From Amaranthus tricolor (lineage: Eukaryota; Streptophyta; Magnoliopsida; Caryophyllales; Amaranthaceae): 64,000 nt of DNA. This document shows positions 11,094 to 22,781 of this stretch, piece by piece (the first letter of the stretch is position 1; every line of letters starts with the position of its first letter). The position numbers and the translations under genes are program-made. The notes below the pieces were generated by a model. That model ran no database searches and had not been told where the DNA came from. It saw only the letters and a program-made list of their open reading frames with translations. Location: NCBI RefSeq assembly GCF_026212465.1, contig NC_080056.1:11973241-12037240 (forward strand). Reading direction: 5' to 3'.

Positions 11094-11516
11094 TGATCCA
11101 AGTATCATATGACAAATGATGTTGTTGATAGTTTGCCATAATACAACCCTCTATTAATCACAGAAGAACCTTTCTGTGCACCTATTCTTGGTGACAATTA
11201 GAACATAGCCTACAATCTTGATTGATTGTAGTTTACACAATGGACAAAGACACCTTGTTTCACTCACAAGAGGCCCTTTCCTCACCCACAATCAAGGTTC
11301 ACTCCCTAATTATTGAATGATAATGTAGAATCAGATTTTGTTTCACTCACAAAATCAAATCAACACACAAGATAAGCAACTGTATTCTTGGAGAATTCTT
11401 GAACTGAATTACTTCTGAATTGTTATTGAAATCAAAACGTGAGTTTACAAATGAGAGAAAAGGCTTATTTATAGATTTATAATAGGGGGAAGGCGTGTCA
11501 TGTCAGCTTTCTTAAC
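11094..11516 (-). repeat. 5' LTR of the outer gypsy element (outer edge estimated)
   Basis: Starts with TGATCC beside the primer site. The far edge is placed at TTAACA near 11516, giving TG/CA ends. The matching LTR is outside the window, so the edge is uncertain. Confidence 0.55.
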
Positions 11517-11825
11517 ACCCTCCTAAAATTAGACGAAAACACTAACTAACTAACTAACCATTATTACATGACTAAGCTGATTATTAGAGGATTGAGCTTT
11601 TGGGTCTTAGCATCTGATCCTTGGACTCTTAAGTAGATAATCACCCTTTGTTGACTTAGTCTAGATGAGTGATGTGCAAGACACGCCTTGGTCCAGTTGT
11701 GCTAGGCCCATGTAAGATAGCAGTCAAATCCTCCTTTGCACTTAAGTTGATTAAGTTAGTTAAGTCCTGTGCTTTTATAGTTCAACATGATCCTATACTT
11801 AGATCAGTGACTATAGTTAATTTTA
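11517..11825. other. Non-coding spacer
   Basis: Between the gypsy LTR and the hAT end. Contains a short (CTAA)n run near 11547. No gene is supported. Confidence 0.5.
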
Positions 11826-14098
11826 GAGGTGTTCAAAAATATCCGGTTTGAAAAACCCGATCCGGATTACCCGGTATCAGATTTTTAAAACCGGGTAAAT
11901 TATGCGGTTTACTAAATTCGGATAATTCGATTCGGGAACCCGATTTTAAAATCGGGTATTCGGGTCGGATACGGATCGCAAATTTATGGAAACCGGGTAC
12001 CCAGTATCTGGTTTGTATTATTTTTTAATTTTTTTTAAATTTATTTTCAAAACCCTAAATGGGCTAAATGACCTTGGGCCTTTTGAAATCCCGTCTTCAT
12101 TGATTCATTCTTGTTGGCTGCTGCTTCCTTCTTGCATCTTCAAATTAATTCCAGATGGTGAGACGTCATCTTCTTCAATCTTCAGTTCTTTACGACGTCA
12201 TCTTGCTTCTTCTTCACCATTCACGTTGAGACGTCGACAAGAATCCAGACCACTGCCATTCTTCTTCTTCACCGTTTTTAACTGGGTAAGTTTCTTTCAG
12301 TTCATCACCATTCTTTTAGTTCATCACCATTCTTCTTCTTCTCAAGATCTTCTTAATCCGAAACAAACCTGATTTTTGGTACTTATTTAATTTTTTTTTG
12401 CCATTTTCGATTTTGTCACAATGATGTCGCCATTTTCGCATTTTCGCCATTTTTACAGAGATTTAGCCATTTTGGTACTTATTTAATTTAAGTTTGATTT
12501 TTTTCATTAGTTAGATTTTCCATTAGTTAGATTTTCTCAAGTCTGTATGTTCTCAAGTCAATATCTTTTCAAGTCTGTATGTTCTTGATTAGTTAGATTT
12601 TCCCCTTTTTTTTGGATTTTGCCATTGAATCTATTTGAATGGATGATATATTGAATATTGATATATAAATTATGCAAAAAAAAGGAAGTATGTATTAGTT
12701 CGCAAGGTGATTGATGAAAGTGAACTCCTATTGCTGGTAATCTTGATTGAATTATGATATTTATGTTTAATGTTTTGAAGTTGAATACTGATATTTATGT
12801 TTAATATTTTGAAGTTAAAATCTTGATGAAAGTCTGTATTAGTTGGATTTTATGTTTAATATTTTGAAGTTAAATTCAGATATTTGATTTGCGATTCCTT
12901 TTCGGACTCTCTTTACAATTCTAAGTTGAAGATCTACATGGATTCTTACACACCACCACCTGGATTTTCGGTAGCTCTTTTTTATTTTTAATTTGCCATT
13001 TATCTTTGATATGTAGAAGGTAGTACCACCTGGATTTTTACTGTATTAGACTATTAGTTGGATTTTATGTTTAATAATTTATTTTTAATTTGCCATGTAT
13101 TACTTATTTGATTAAATACAAAATTTTTTCACCAATTCTTTAATATATGTTTTATGTAAAAGATGGGGTCATCTTTTGATGATAATGAAAATTCACAACT
13201 AAATGAAGGAACTCAATTTGAAGAGAGTGTTGATCGCTTGTTCGATGAAGATAAAGATACAAGATACAAGACTACCAACTAAAAAACAAAAAAATCAACG
13301 TTGTGCAACTACTGGTTCGAGGAGTAATAGGTCAAAATGGTGGGATCACTACACAGTAGATGAATTGGATCCAACAATTGCTCATTGTAAGTATTGCACA
13401 ACTTCTATTGGTTGTCATAGCAAGAATGGAACAACTTCTTTGGCTAATCATACTAAAAGATGCAAAAGATATCCTCCAAATTTGGATATCAAGCAAAAAA
13501 AAATTGAATTTGATATTGCAAGAAGAGTTAATGAGGATGGTAGTGTTGATAGTGTTAGTGCTCCGAATTTGAGGGAATTTGATTATGATTTGTGTAGGAA
13601 GAAACTTGCTACAATGCTTATTGTTGATGAATTGCCTTTTGCTTTTGTTGAACGTGAAGGATTTCGTGAGTATTATAGGGCTTTGAATCCGTTATTTTAG
13701 ATTCCTTCTTGTAGCACTGCCATTAGAAATTGTTATAGTCTTTTCATTGAAAAAAGAAATGAGTTGAAATCATTTTTTCAGAACTTTAAGTCACGAATTT
13801 GTCTAACCACAGACACTTGGACATGGGGGAAAATTTAAGTTATATGTGTTTGACTTCACATTTTATTGATGATAACTGGAATTTGCAAAAGAAAATCATA
13901 AACTATTGTCCTATTGCTGGTCATAAGGGAATACTTATTGGCAGAGCTGTTGAAAAATGCTTGATTGATTGGGGTTTGAAAAATATCTTGACATTGACCG
14001 TAGACAATGCAAGTTCAAATGACATAGCGGCCAATTACCTTAAGAAAAAGCTTAATATTTGGGATACCGATTTGTTGGAGGGTCAATAACTTAATTTG
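11826..14098 (+). mobile_element. hAT transposon, 3'-truncated
   Basis: The left end (GAGGTGTTCAAAA) is followed by about 180 bp of short repeats built on ACCCGAT, CCGG and CGGGT, typical of hAT subterminal DNA. A transposase gene fragment follows. The catalytic C-terminal half and the right end are missing, so no target duplication can be checked. Confidence 0.7.
13163..14089 (+). pseudogene. hAT transposase fragment with BED zinc finger
   Basis: The start at ATG 13163 (MGSSFDDNENSQLNEG) shifts frame near 13260, where ATACAAG is tandemly duplicated. The frame from 13203 then gives a BED finger (WWDHYT, CKYC, then LANHTKRC), and the hAT N-terminal region to NPLF. A stop at 13700 is followed by a resumed frame with LTTDTWTW and LTVDNASSND, the hAT catalytic-domain start. 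It ends at 14089, well before the C-terminal dimerisation region. The family cuts and pastes DNA; this copy cannot. Confidence 0.8.
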
Positions 14099-16462
14099 AT
14101 CAATTCTTCAGTCTTCAAGCAATGTTGTTCATAAGATTATCAATACAGTAGATTTTGGATATATTTTCATTAAAATCTAGAAGTCCAACTTGTATAAAAG
14201 ACAAAGTCTGTATTTTTGTGCAACAGTGCAAGGGTAAAAAAATATCTAATAAAATGTAGGATTCCCGTCTAGATCTACGGGGCGGATCTAAGTTGTGGGT
14301 TTGGAGGTTGGGTTTGGGTCTGGTTCTAAGGATTTGGAGTCGAACCTAGACTCGTTATTAACTTTTGAGATTCGAATTTGACCTAAACCGATAAATTTCA
14401 AAAAAGGAGATCCAAACCCTTAAAAAAGAGATGGATCAAAAATGACCGGACGGATCCAATATAGTTGGACCCATGACCATTCCTACTAAAAGGTCTATAA
14501 CTTTGAGTACCGGGCCTGCCAACTCATAATATCTCAATATATCATTTACTTAAAGTACTCTACGAGGAAATGACAAAATCAAAAATGGATGATGACAAAA
14601 GAATATGGACCAAAAAATGTAGATTGAAAGAAAAAAGGAGTCATCATATGTGAATTAAACGGCAATCAATGACTCACTCACAGCAATGAATCAAAGCGCA
14701 ATCTCTGCATGTCTGAAATGTTAATTAAATTAATTACTTCTCCTTTATTTTTTTTCTGCATATAAACTTAAATTTAAATAATTTTTATTGTGAGTTTTGA
14801 AAAATTATAAAAATTAATATTTAAAAATTTATAATATATGTCTAGACATATCTATTAAGATTTCGCATAAAAGTATTTTTTTCATTCAAATTAATAAGAA
14901 TTCGTAGTCAAAGCTTGAATCTAAAATTCTTAGATTTTACATGAGAAGAACAAAAGTAAACTGATGGAGTACTATTATTACTTTATACTGCATTTTTATT
15001 TATTTATTTTGTTTCATAAGGTTGTTTTTATTTGTTATTTAGGTTATTACATTTGTTATTCCTGTAAAGAATATTTATTTATATGTAGGGCAAAATTAAT
15101 ATTGTTTATCCTCATTTTAATACTTAAATAATACTTCTGGTCTTCATATATCTTTAATTAACTTCATTTTAAAATTCTTATATTATTTATGGTCCCCATA
15201 TATTTTCTTATATCTTTATTAAAATATTTTTTTAGTATAATTTTTTCACTAATTTTATTTTAATATCTTTTAATGTTTATATTCCACACTTTTCTATATC
15301 AAATTTATTATTCAATAAAATAATATATTTAATATCTAAAAAAATCTATTTTACTTAATTCTCATGATAACTTTTCTAAGGATTGGAGAGGAGAGTATTG
15401 TTTATTACAACTAATTAATGTTGTTGATAAGTTTCAATAATAGTCTTCCACTTTTGTTGTTATTCTGAATAAATGAATAAATAAATAATAATAGACCACA
15501 TGTTTTTCTTGATATTAGTGGGAACCTTGATGTCGAGTAAAATTGAGTTTTAAATTAGTTGCAATTTGCAAAGCCAATTACTCTATAAATTCACAATACA
15601 AAATGCAACAATTACCGTAAATTACTACTTTTCTCTTTTATTGCTCCTACATTTTCCAATTGAAAATTTTAAAATATTTTTCTCATTTAGAATTATTTTA
15701 TTTTAATGACTAATAGAATTCCAAAAAAAAAATTTCACTTACACTCTAATCTATAGAAATTAAATTACATTTTAATTCCCAATGTATTAACTTAATACAC
15801 ACCCAATGAATTTTAATGATATTATTGCACTTACACTTCAATTAAGAGAATCTTTATTTTTTTTTCTATTATTTTACTCAACTCTTATAGTATCTAATGT
15901 GTAATTATTATTTATCTTAATTTCTTCCCAAATTCCAAATGGAAGATAAAAAGAAATGGAGGGAGTATTTTGTTTTTATTTTTTTTCCATTAATTTTTTT
16001 TACAGATTTCAATGGAAATATAAAAGCTAAGTATTTTTAATTGTGAGTTTTTAAAAATTTTCAAAAGTTGATATTTAAAAGAATATATATTAAGATGAAT
16101 CTGTTAAAATCCCATATAAATTTTTTTATATACATAAATCAATGAAAAATTATAATCTAAATTTGACATTAAAATTTATAAATTCTATAAAATATACGAA
16201 ACGGAAGGGAGTAGTTTAGAAAAATATCTCTATTAACATAAATTGCTAGTCCAAGCGTATCCACACAAAAAATAGACAATTTGTGAATTGATTTGAATAT
16301 GACAATATAATTGTTTTATTTTTTGTCACTGACATTTTTTTTTCAGCTGAATAAGACAAAAACTTACGGCTAATAAACTTTTGTTCAATATATCATTATA
16401 ATTAGTACTGCTATTATAATTTCAACTAACCAGTGGATTCATATTTATATTAGTATTACACA
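14099..16462. other. AT-rich intergenic DNA with MITE remnants
   Basis: No gene seen. 14255-14489 resembles a small hAT-type MITE (end CCCATGACCATTCCTAC, like the ends of the element at 25584). Segments 14757-14975 and 15995-16220 resemble each other (TTGTGAGTTTT, then ATTAAGAT) and finish near GGAGTACT and GGGAGTAGT, as Stowaway-like MITEs do. Another GGAGGGAGTA end is at 15958. Confidence 0.5.
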
Positions 16463-16692
16463 ATATACATATCTTGAAGTATTAAACATTAGTTTAAATT
16501 TTTAGTTGAATTGATTCTTTAACATGGTGTCAGAAGCCACTGTGATAAGAGGTCATGTGTTCAAATATTAACCATCTCACTCTCAAAAATGAAATATTTT
16601 ACATCGGGTATGAAGAGGTCGATATGTGTTGCATCTACAATTTTAATCTAAAGAACTCTTATAGTCTTATGTGAGGGGCGTGTTAGAGTATA

Positions 16693-16955
16693 CACTCCCT
16701 CCGTTCCTTTTTGATTGTCGACTTTACTTTTTCCACGCATTTCAAAGCAATTTTTAAGCTTCGATATCTCTTAGTTAGCATCATAAAAAATTAAAAAAAT
16801 TATATATTAAAAATTATTTGCATCAAGACAAAGCTAACAAGATCTCACATGAATATATTTTGTCTTCAATATATATTTCAAAAATCAAATTTAAATATCT
16901 CTCTCTTAAAGTGAAAAAAACTTAAAATAAACAAATAAGAAGGAATAGAGAGAAT
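16693..16955. mobile_element. Stowaway-like MITE in unit 1
   Basis: Left end CACTCCCTCCGTTCCTTTTT, and right end AATAAGAAGGAATAGAGAGA as its imperfect inverse, flanked by TATA on both sides. No coding capacity. The same insertion occurs at 48083-48342, so it predates the segmental duplication. Confidence 0.75.
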
Positions 16956-17008
16956 ATAAGATACGTTTGAAAATCTTTTTATGATTTTTTGTATAGTTTA
17001 CCCATTTG

Positions 17009-17013
17009 GTGTG
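17009..17013. repeat. Target-site duplication GTGTG (copia), left
   Basis: Repeated at 22005-22009. The uninterrupted site (GGTGTGATCCATT) survives in unit 2 near 48398. Confidence 0.9.
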
Positions 17014-17216
17014 TGTGGGAATATAATCCTTGACTTTATACGATTACAGATCTTTAGTTACTCATTTTAGTTAATTACTCATTTTAGTCCTATGTATTTT
17101 AGGCAATTACTGTATCTCCAAGATAAGTCTTTGTATAAATATTAGGGCTGTATTTATGATGAAATAATACAAACACAATATTCATTAACCCAAAATTAAG
17201 CTTTTTTAAATCTACA
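17014..17216 (+). repeat. 5' LTR of the copia element
   Basis: 203 bp, starting TGTGGGAATATAATCC and ending AAATCTACA. Contains a GTATAAATATT TATA-like box. Only a handful of differences from the 3' LTR were seen. Confidence 0.93.
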
Positions 17217-17228
17217 TGGTATCATAGC
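17217..17228 (+). other. Copia primer binding site
   Basis: TGGTATCATAGC directly after the LTR, one mismatch from the usual TGGTATCAGAGC initiator-Met site. Confidence 0.85.
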
Positions 17229-17297
17229 GAAAAGTGTTTTTCGGGACCGGCAACACCGTTGGTTATCATCATCTACCTTAAAACCTTACCTGTAACA

Positions 17298-18411
17298 ATG
17301 GCAGAAACTGACCCGAAACAACTCATAACCATGGAACAGATGGAACACATGTTCAGACTGTTTCAACAGATGCACAAACCAAACACAACCCTCGAAACTA
17401 TTTCCCCAGATTTAAAATTGACCGAAAAATTAAACTACCAAAATTACACAACTTGGTGTAAAATGATGCAGATAGCTTTAGAATGCAGGGGTCGTCTCAG
17501 TCACATCATAAACGACCCTCCTAGCATTACGGATCCTAATTACAGAACTTGGAAGCAAAAGGACTCGATAGTCCTATCATGGATTATCTCAAACATAGAC
17601 ACATAACTCATAAACCAGTTCCTAGATTATACAATTACAAGGGACTTATGGAAGGGGATTGAAGTCCTATTGAGAAGTGGAAGGGATGAACTCCAGATTT
17701 TTGATATGAGTTCACAGGCAAATAACATAAAACAGAATCAAGATCCGTTAGAGGTCTATTATGGAAAGCTGACCACGATATGGAAGGAGATTGATCGACG
17801 GCAACCAAATCCGATGATACATGCTGAAGACATTACCATCTTTAACACTTTCATTCAAAAACAACGCCTCTTTCAATTTTTGGCCGGAATTAATGAAACC
17901 TTTAACAAAGAAAAAAAGGGACTTACTGAACCTTGACCCACTCCCAACAGTCGACATGGCTTACGCTACAATCAGGCGTGAAATTTCACGGCGTGGTATC
18001 ATGACCCACGCTTCATTATCGGGAAAAAGTCCCTCAAAAATTGAAAGTGGGTTGGTCGTTAAACACCACCGGTCAAATTTTTCATTCCAGCGTGACATGG
18101 AGGATGAGACTCACCTCAAATGCAGCCACTGTGGAGGAAGCCGTCACACAAAGGAGGGTTGCTTCAAAATTACTGGCTACCCGGAGTGGTGGGAGGACCA
18201 CCAACAACGGAAAGCCGCCACCAAGGCTCCGACCAACAAAACCGGCAGCAAGGCTAACATGGTCACTAGTGCTCCCCACATCTCCGATATGTCTACTGAT
18301 GAACCAACCCGCAACATAAAGGCCAGAGACGGAAAAAATGGCGATACAGATAAACAAACAGAAGAGAAAGAAGGAGACGACCCAGAAGAGAGAGAAGGAG
18401 GAGGGGAATAA
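17298..18411 (+). pseudogene. Copia gag with zinc knuckle
   Basis: From ATG 17298 (MAETDPKQLITMEQMEHMF) the frame has the plant copia gag signature (LNYQNYTTWCKMMQIAL). A TAA at 17604 interrupts it; it resumes to 17936. A frameshift near 17900 moves to the frame that carries FNFWPELMKPL and a CX2CX4HX4C knuckle (CSHCGGSRHTKEGC) near 18118. The tail is charged and low complexity. Confidence 0.85.
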
Positions 18412-18552
18412 ATGGGGACTTTCCATAAGGGGACCTTTTATAACCCCCTAAACCTAAACCTAAATAAAACCCTACAGCCCAAAACCCAACCTGCCTAATG
18501 TCTTGAAACCTACCCCATAACCTACAAATTAATACCTCACAAAGTTGGTCTT

Positions 18553-19867
18553 ATGTGTAAACTGTTTTCATCTCAGTGGATATTTGATTGTGGGGCCACT
18601 GATACTATGACATTTGACCCTCACGACCTCCTATCCACCCATCCAAAAACCCGTACCTATATTCAGACGGCCAATGGGGAATGTGTGAATGTTGATCAAT
18701 TTGGGCCCGATTCTATCTCTCCGTCTCTAAAATTAAATAATTGTCTCCTAATTCCTATCTTATCTCGTAATTTGTTATCTATTAGTCAATTGACTCGGGA
18801 ATTGAATTGTATTGTGCTTATGACTTCTTCTGATTGTATTATACAGGATGCTTAGACAGGAAGGATTATTGGGCGTGTTACTGAACAAGATGGCTTATAC
18901 TATGTGGACGAGGCAATTCAAAAGGGACACACTTCGCTTTCTCATGGGTTCTCCGATTAACAATTATGGACTTGGCATCGACGTCTGGGACATCCGTCAG
19001 TAGGGTATCTGAAACGTCTTTTCCCATCATTAAACAATTGTAATGTTGCTCTAGACTGTGAAGCATGTGTTCTTTCCAAAAGTCATAAACAATCCTATCC
19101 TCCGAGTCATAATCATAGTAGTGAACCTTTTGTTTTAATACATTCTGATGTTTGGGCCCCTACTCCTGAGTTTAATAATCATAGTTACTCATATTTTGTT
19201 TCATTTATTGATGATTGTACTCGGATGTGCTGGGTGTATTTCTTGAAACATAAATCTGAAGTTTTGATGCTTTTGTTAAGTTTTATAATATAATCGTTAC
19301 CCAATTTAAGACTAAGCCTCAAATCCTTTGATCTGATAATGGGGGGGAATACATAAACCAATATGTGGAAATTTCTTCACCACTCATGGACTTATTCACC
19401 AAACTTCCTATACTTATACACCATAACAAAATGGGGTCGCCGAAAGGAAAATCGTTCTTGAAATCAATCGAGCCCTCATGTTTGAAGCACATGTCCCATC
19501 TCACTTCTGGCCCGAAGCTATCGCTTTTGCCACATATCTCACAAATAGACTACCCTCAAAAACCCTTAAATTCAAAACCCCTCTTGAAACCCTCCAGAAC
19601 CACACTATCATTCCCTCTCTACACTCCTTACCTCCTCGCATCTTTGGTCGTGTGGTATATGTCCATTTGCCTAAACCTGCTAGAAATAAACTTGAACCCA
19701 AGGCTATTAAGTGTATCTTTGTGGGTAATGGTGTTCACCAGAAAGGGTATCGCTGCTTTGACCCTACTCAGAATAAACTCTATACCACAATGGATTGTGA
19801 TTTTTTTGAGAACTCCTATTTTTACTCCCAGCCCCGTCCTCAGGGGAGACTATATGTGATGACTTGA
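18553..19867 (+). pseudogene. Copia protease and integrase
   Basis: Protease: WIFDCGATDTMTFD, the usual D-S/T-G altered to D-C-G. A TAG at 18853 precedes the pre-integrase zinc region (LWTWHRRLGHPSVGYL, CEACVLSKSHK) and the integrase core (HSDVWAPTPE; SFIDDCTRMCWVYFL; SDNGGEY). A TGA replaces the residue before SDNGGEY at about 19329, and a frameshift follows. The integrase C-terminal part (FWPEAIAFATYLTNRLPSK) is read from 19478 to 19867. Confidence 0.85.
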
Positions 19868-19978
19868 GATGGCTTACACAGTCTGTGACTAATGATCTGA
19901 ACCCCAAAGAGCAAGTAGGTAGTCCGCAAATATTGCTACTGAAAACATAGTACTTCATCTCCTCAGACTTCCCTTACC

Positions 19979-21800
19979 TTGTCTGAAGCATCCAGTGAAC
20001 AAGAGGCGGTCTGTGAGACTCAAGAGGTAATTACTGAACTTGACTCTCGGATTGATAATGATATACACAGTACTGTTTACCCTCCATGTAGGTATGAATT
20101 ACCTCCAAGAAGCAACAGAAGTGTCCCTCCAAAGCGGTATGACCCAGAGTTAGAGTCACAAAGATCTCGATATCTTGTTAGCCGTGATATGAATAAATTA
20201 ACACAGATGGCAGTGGCGTTTCAAACCAGTCTATACTCAAGTTCCCTTCCTCGCAATACTGAAGAAGCTCTCCGAAATCCCAAATGGCGAGAAGCAATGA
20301 AAGATGAGATCCTAGCACTGAAGAAAAATAGTACATGGGACAAGTGTGTGCTACCTAAAGGGACGAAAACTGTCGGTTGCAAATGGGTGTTCACAATAGA
20401 ATATCATGCTGATGGGACTATTGAAAGATACAAAGCTCGCCTTGTAGCAAAGGGATATATACAGACATATGGGATTGACTATTCAGAGACTTTTTCACCA
20501 GTTGCAAAGATAGACACTATCAGAGTTCTATTCTCTATAGCCGCTAATAAGGACTGGCCCTTATATCAGTTCCATGTTAAAAATGCATTCCTCTATGAAG
20601 AAGTATACATGCATGCTCCACCGGGTTTTTCAGATGAATTTGCTCTAGGAGAAGGATGTTGACTAAAGAGAGCCTTGTATGGTTTGAAACAATCCCCAAG
20701 AGCTTGGTTTGGAAGATTTACCACAGCCATGAGAAAGTTTGGGTACGAACAGAGCAATTCCGATCACACACTATTCTTGAAGAAAGAAAAAAAAAATCAT
20801 ATCACTTGCTTAATCATTTATGTTGATGATATGATCATAACAGGGAATAATGAGGAGGAGATTAGTAATCTTAAGGAGAAATTATTTAAAGAATTCGAGA
20901 TGAAAGATTTGGGGAACTTGAAGTTCTTCCTTGGAATAGAAGTTTTTCGATCAAAAAGAGGAATCTTCATCAATCAGAAGAAATATATCTTGGACTTATT
21001 AGCAGAGGTAGGTATGATAGACTGCAAACCAGCTGAAACACCTATTGTTACTAATCACAGACTACAAATAACACCAGGAGAAAATTCAACTGACAAAGAA
21101 AAGTATCAGAAATTGGTGGGAAAGCTCATCTATCTGTCACACACTAGGCCCGACATATCTTATGCAGTTGGGGTTGTAAGTCGATTCATGCACTTACCCC
21201 AGACATCCCATATGGAAGCAGTCATGAGAATCTTTAGATACTTGAAGGGCACAAGTGACAAAGGTGTTTTCTATAAGAAAAATGGCCATCTAGACCTCAT
21301 AGCCTATACTGACGCTGACTGGGCAGGTGATCGAGACAATAGAAGATCTACATCTGGATACTTCACCCTTGTAGGGGGTAACTTGGTTACTTGGAGAAGC
21401 AAAAAACAGAAAGTAGTTGCACTCTCAAGTGCTGAAGCAGAATTCAAAGGAGTTGCTAAGGGAATAACGTAGATACTATGGCTTAAGAAACCCCTATGTG
21501 AACTGAAATTTTCACCTATAGAAGCATGCAAATTATTTTGTGATAATAAGGCAGCTTTTGGCATCTTAGAAAACCCTGTCCAACATGATCGAACAAAACA
21601 TGTAGAGATTGACAGGCACTTCATAAAAGAGAAACTGGAGAAAAAAATAATTTGTATCCCGCATGTGAAATCAGAAGATCAATTAGCAGACATTTTGACA
21701 AAAGCTGTTTCAGCAGAAGTCTTTGAAACTACATTATCCAAGTTAAGAATTGGGAATCCCATAACCAAACTTGAGTTCCCAATACCAAACTTGAGGGGGA
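19979..21800 (+). pseudogene. Copia reverse transcriptase and RNase H
   Basis: RT signatures in order: [50 protein letters not shown], a TGA at 20660, then ALYGLKQSPRAWF and the catalytic YVDDMIITG near 20820. RNase H follows with AYTDADWAGDRDNRRSTSGY and ALSSAEAEF, then a TAG at 21470, HDRTKHVEIDRHFIK and ADILTKA. The YVDD motif is intact although the frame is broken twice. Confidence 0.9.
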
Positions 21801-21801
21801 G

Positions 21802-22004
21802 TGTGGGAATATAATCCCTGATTTTATATGATTACAGATCTTTAATTACTCATTTTAGTTAATTACTCATTTTAGTCCTATCTATTTTAGGCAATTACTG
21901 TATCTCCAAGCTAAGTCTTTGTATAAATATTAAGGCTGTATTTATGATGAAATAATACAAACACAGTATTTATTAACCCAAAATTAAGCTTTCTTAAATC
22001 TACA
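21802..22004 (+). repeat. 3' LTR of the copia element
   Basis: 203 bp matching 17014-17216, preceded by the purine tract TTGAGGGGGAG and followed by GTGTG. Confidence 0.95.
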
Positions 22005-22162
22005 GTGTGATCCATTAGAAAGTTGTTTTCTTTTTATAATGACTCGTCACATATTAACCAAAATCCGAGTCCTCCTACAAATAATAAAGTAAGCAGACTA
22101 GATGGACGGTGGACAAATAAGTGAAGGATGAAATCAATAGAAGATAATGCAAATTTGCAAAG

Positions 22163-22182
22163 AAGACGCACACAATTCTCGT
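22163..22182 (+). promoter_or_regulatory. Conserved upstream box of RIP gene A
   Basis: AAGACGCACACAATTCTCGT. Found at matching places upstream of RIP B (48555), and with one A-to-T change upstream of pseudogenes D (26657) and C (53603). It sits about 20 bases before the TATTTAAA box of A and B. A regulatory role is inferred from conservation only. Confidence 0.5.
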
Positions 22183-22201
22183 GGTACAAGATATTGATGC
22201 T

Positions 22202-22209
22202 TATTTAAA
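22202..22209 (+). promoter_or_regulatory. TATA box of RIP gene A
   Basis: TATTTAAA, conserved in the same setting in every RIP copy of the window (26883, 39199, 48594, 53829). It lies about 130 bases before the intron donor, fitting a short first leader exon. Confidence 0.6.
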
Positions 22210-22335
22210 GGAATCCAGCCTTTCTTCAAAACTCATACTATCGCAACAATAACTTCACTACATTAAACACTTTAACCATCATTTTCTCTATTGTTTTCTT
22301 ATCGGATCCGCTCATTACTTGACCATCATACTGCT

Positions 22336-22762
22336 GTAAGTTTCTTTTTTTTTTCTTCCTCTTTTAAAGATCGTAAATAGTTAATATTAATGATCTTTAC
22401 ATTAAACGAATTAAATAAGATTTGACTTGATTATTTTACAAGTTTATAATTTATAAATTAAAAATAATATACAAGTTAATTGAGATGGATAAACAATCAA
22501 TATTATTGTATAACATGTTTGATGTTTCATTTTTTTTATGTAAGTCTGGTTTTTAATTCTTCTTTTCGTTTGATTTCTTTATCTATAGTAATATTTAGTA
22601 AGATGTTAGCCATTTTTGTATTCAGTTATAGATTAGAATTATTTGCGTTATATGTTAATTCCTTTTATATGTCAATTGTTAACAAAGAAAATTATTTGAT
22701 TATATAGTTTGGTGATAATTTTTAGATTTTTTATAGACATTGAATTTATACTAATTTGACAG
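22336..22762 (+). other. 5'-leader intron of RIP gene A
   Basis: Donor CTGCT|GTAAGT and acceptor TTTGACAG|GTGAAAC, 427 nt. The same donor and acceptor context is kept in copies B, C and D, and the donor also in fragment E. The acceptor lies 19 bases before the ATG, so the coding region is a single exon. Confidence 0.75.
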
Positions 22763-22781
22763 GTGAAACAACAAAACGAAG

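Larger units (their letters stand above)
1..11516 (-). mobile_element. Ty3/gypsy retrotransposon, partial and decayed, interrupted by a nested element
   Basis: Minus-strand gag, protease, reverse transcriptase, RNase H and the start of integrase are read in that order from 10721 down to 1, so the element runs off the left edge. The initiator-Met tRNA primer site lies at 11079-11090 beside the 5' LTR. A complete foreign element (993-8495) splits the pol frame. In-frame stops and frameshifts show the copy is dead. The LTR outer edge near 11516 is a guess from a TG/CA end, because the partner LTR is outside the window. Confidence 0.85.
17014..22004 (+). mobile_element. Ty1/copia retrotransposon, nearly full length, inactivated
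   Basis: Two 203-bp LTRs (17014-17216, 21802-22004; TGTGGG...CTACA), an initiator-Met-like primer site at 17217, a purine tract at 21791-21801 and a GTGTG duplication at the flanks. The internal order is gag, protease, integrase, RT, RNase H, as in Ty1/copia. Several in-frame stops and frameshifts disable it. Confidence 0.95.
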
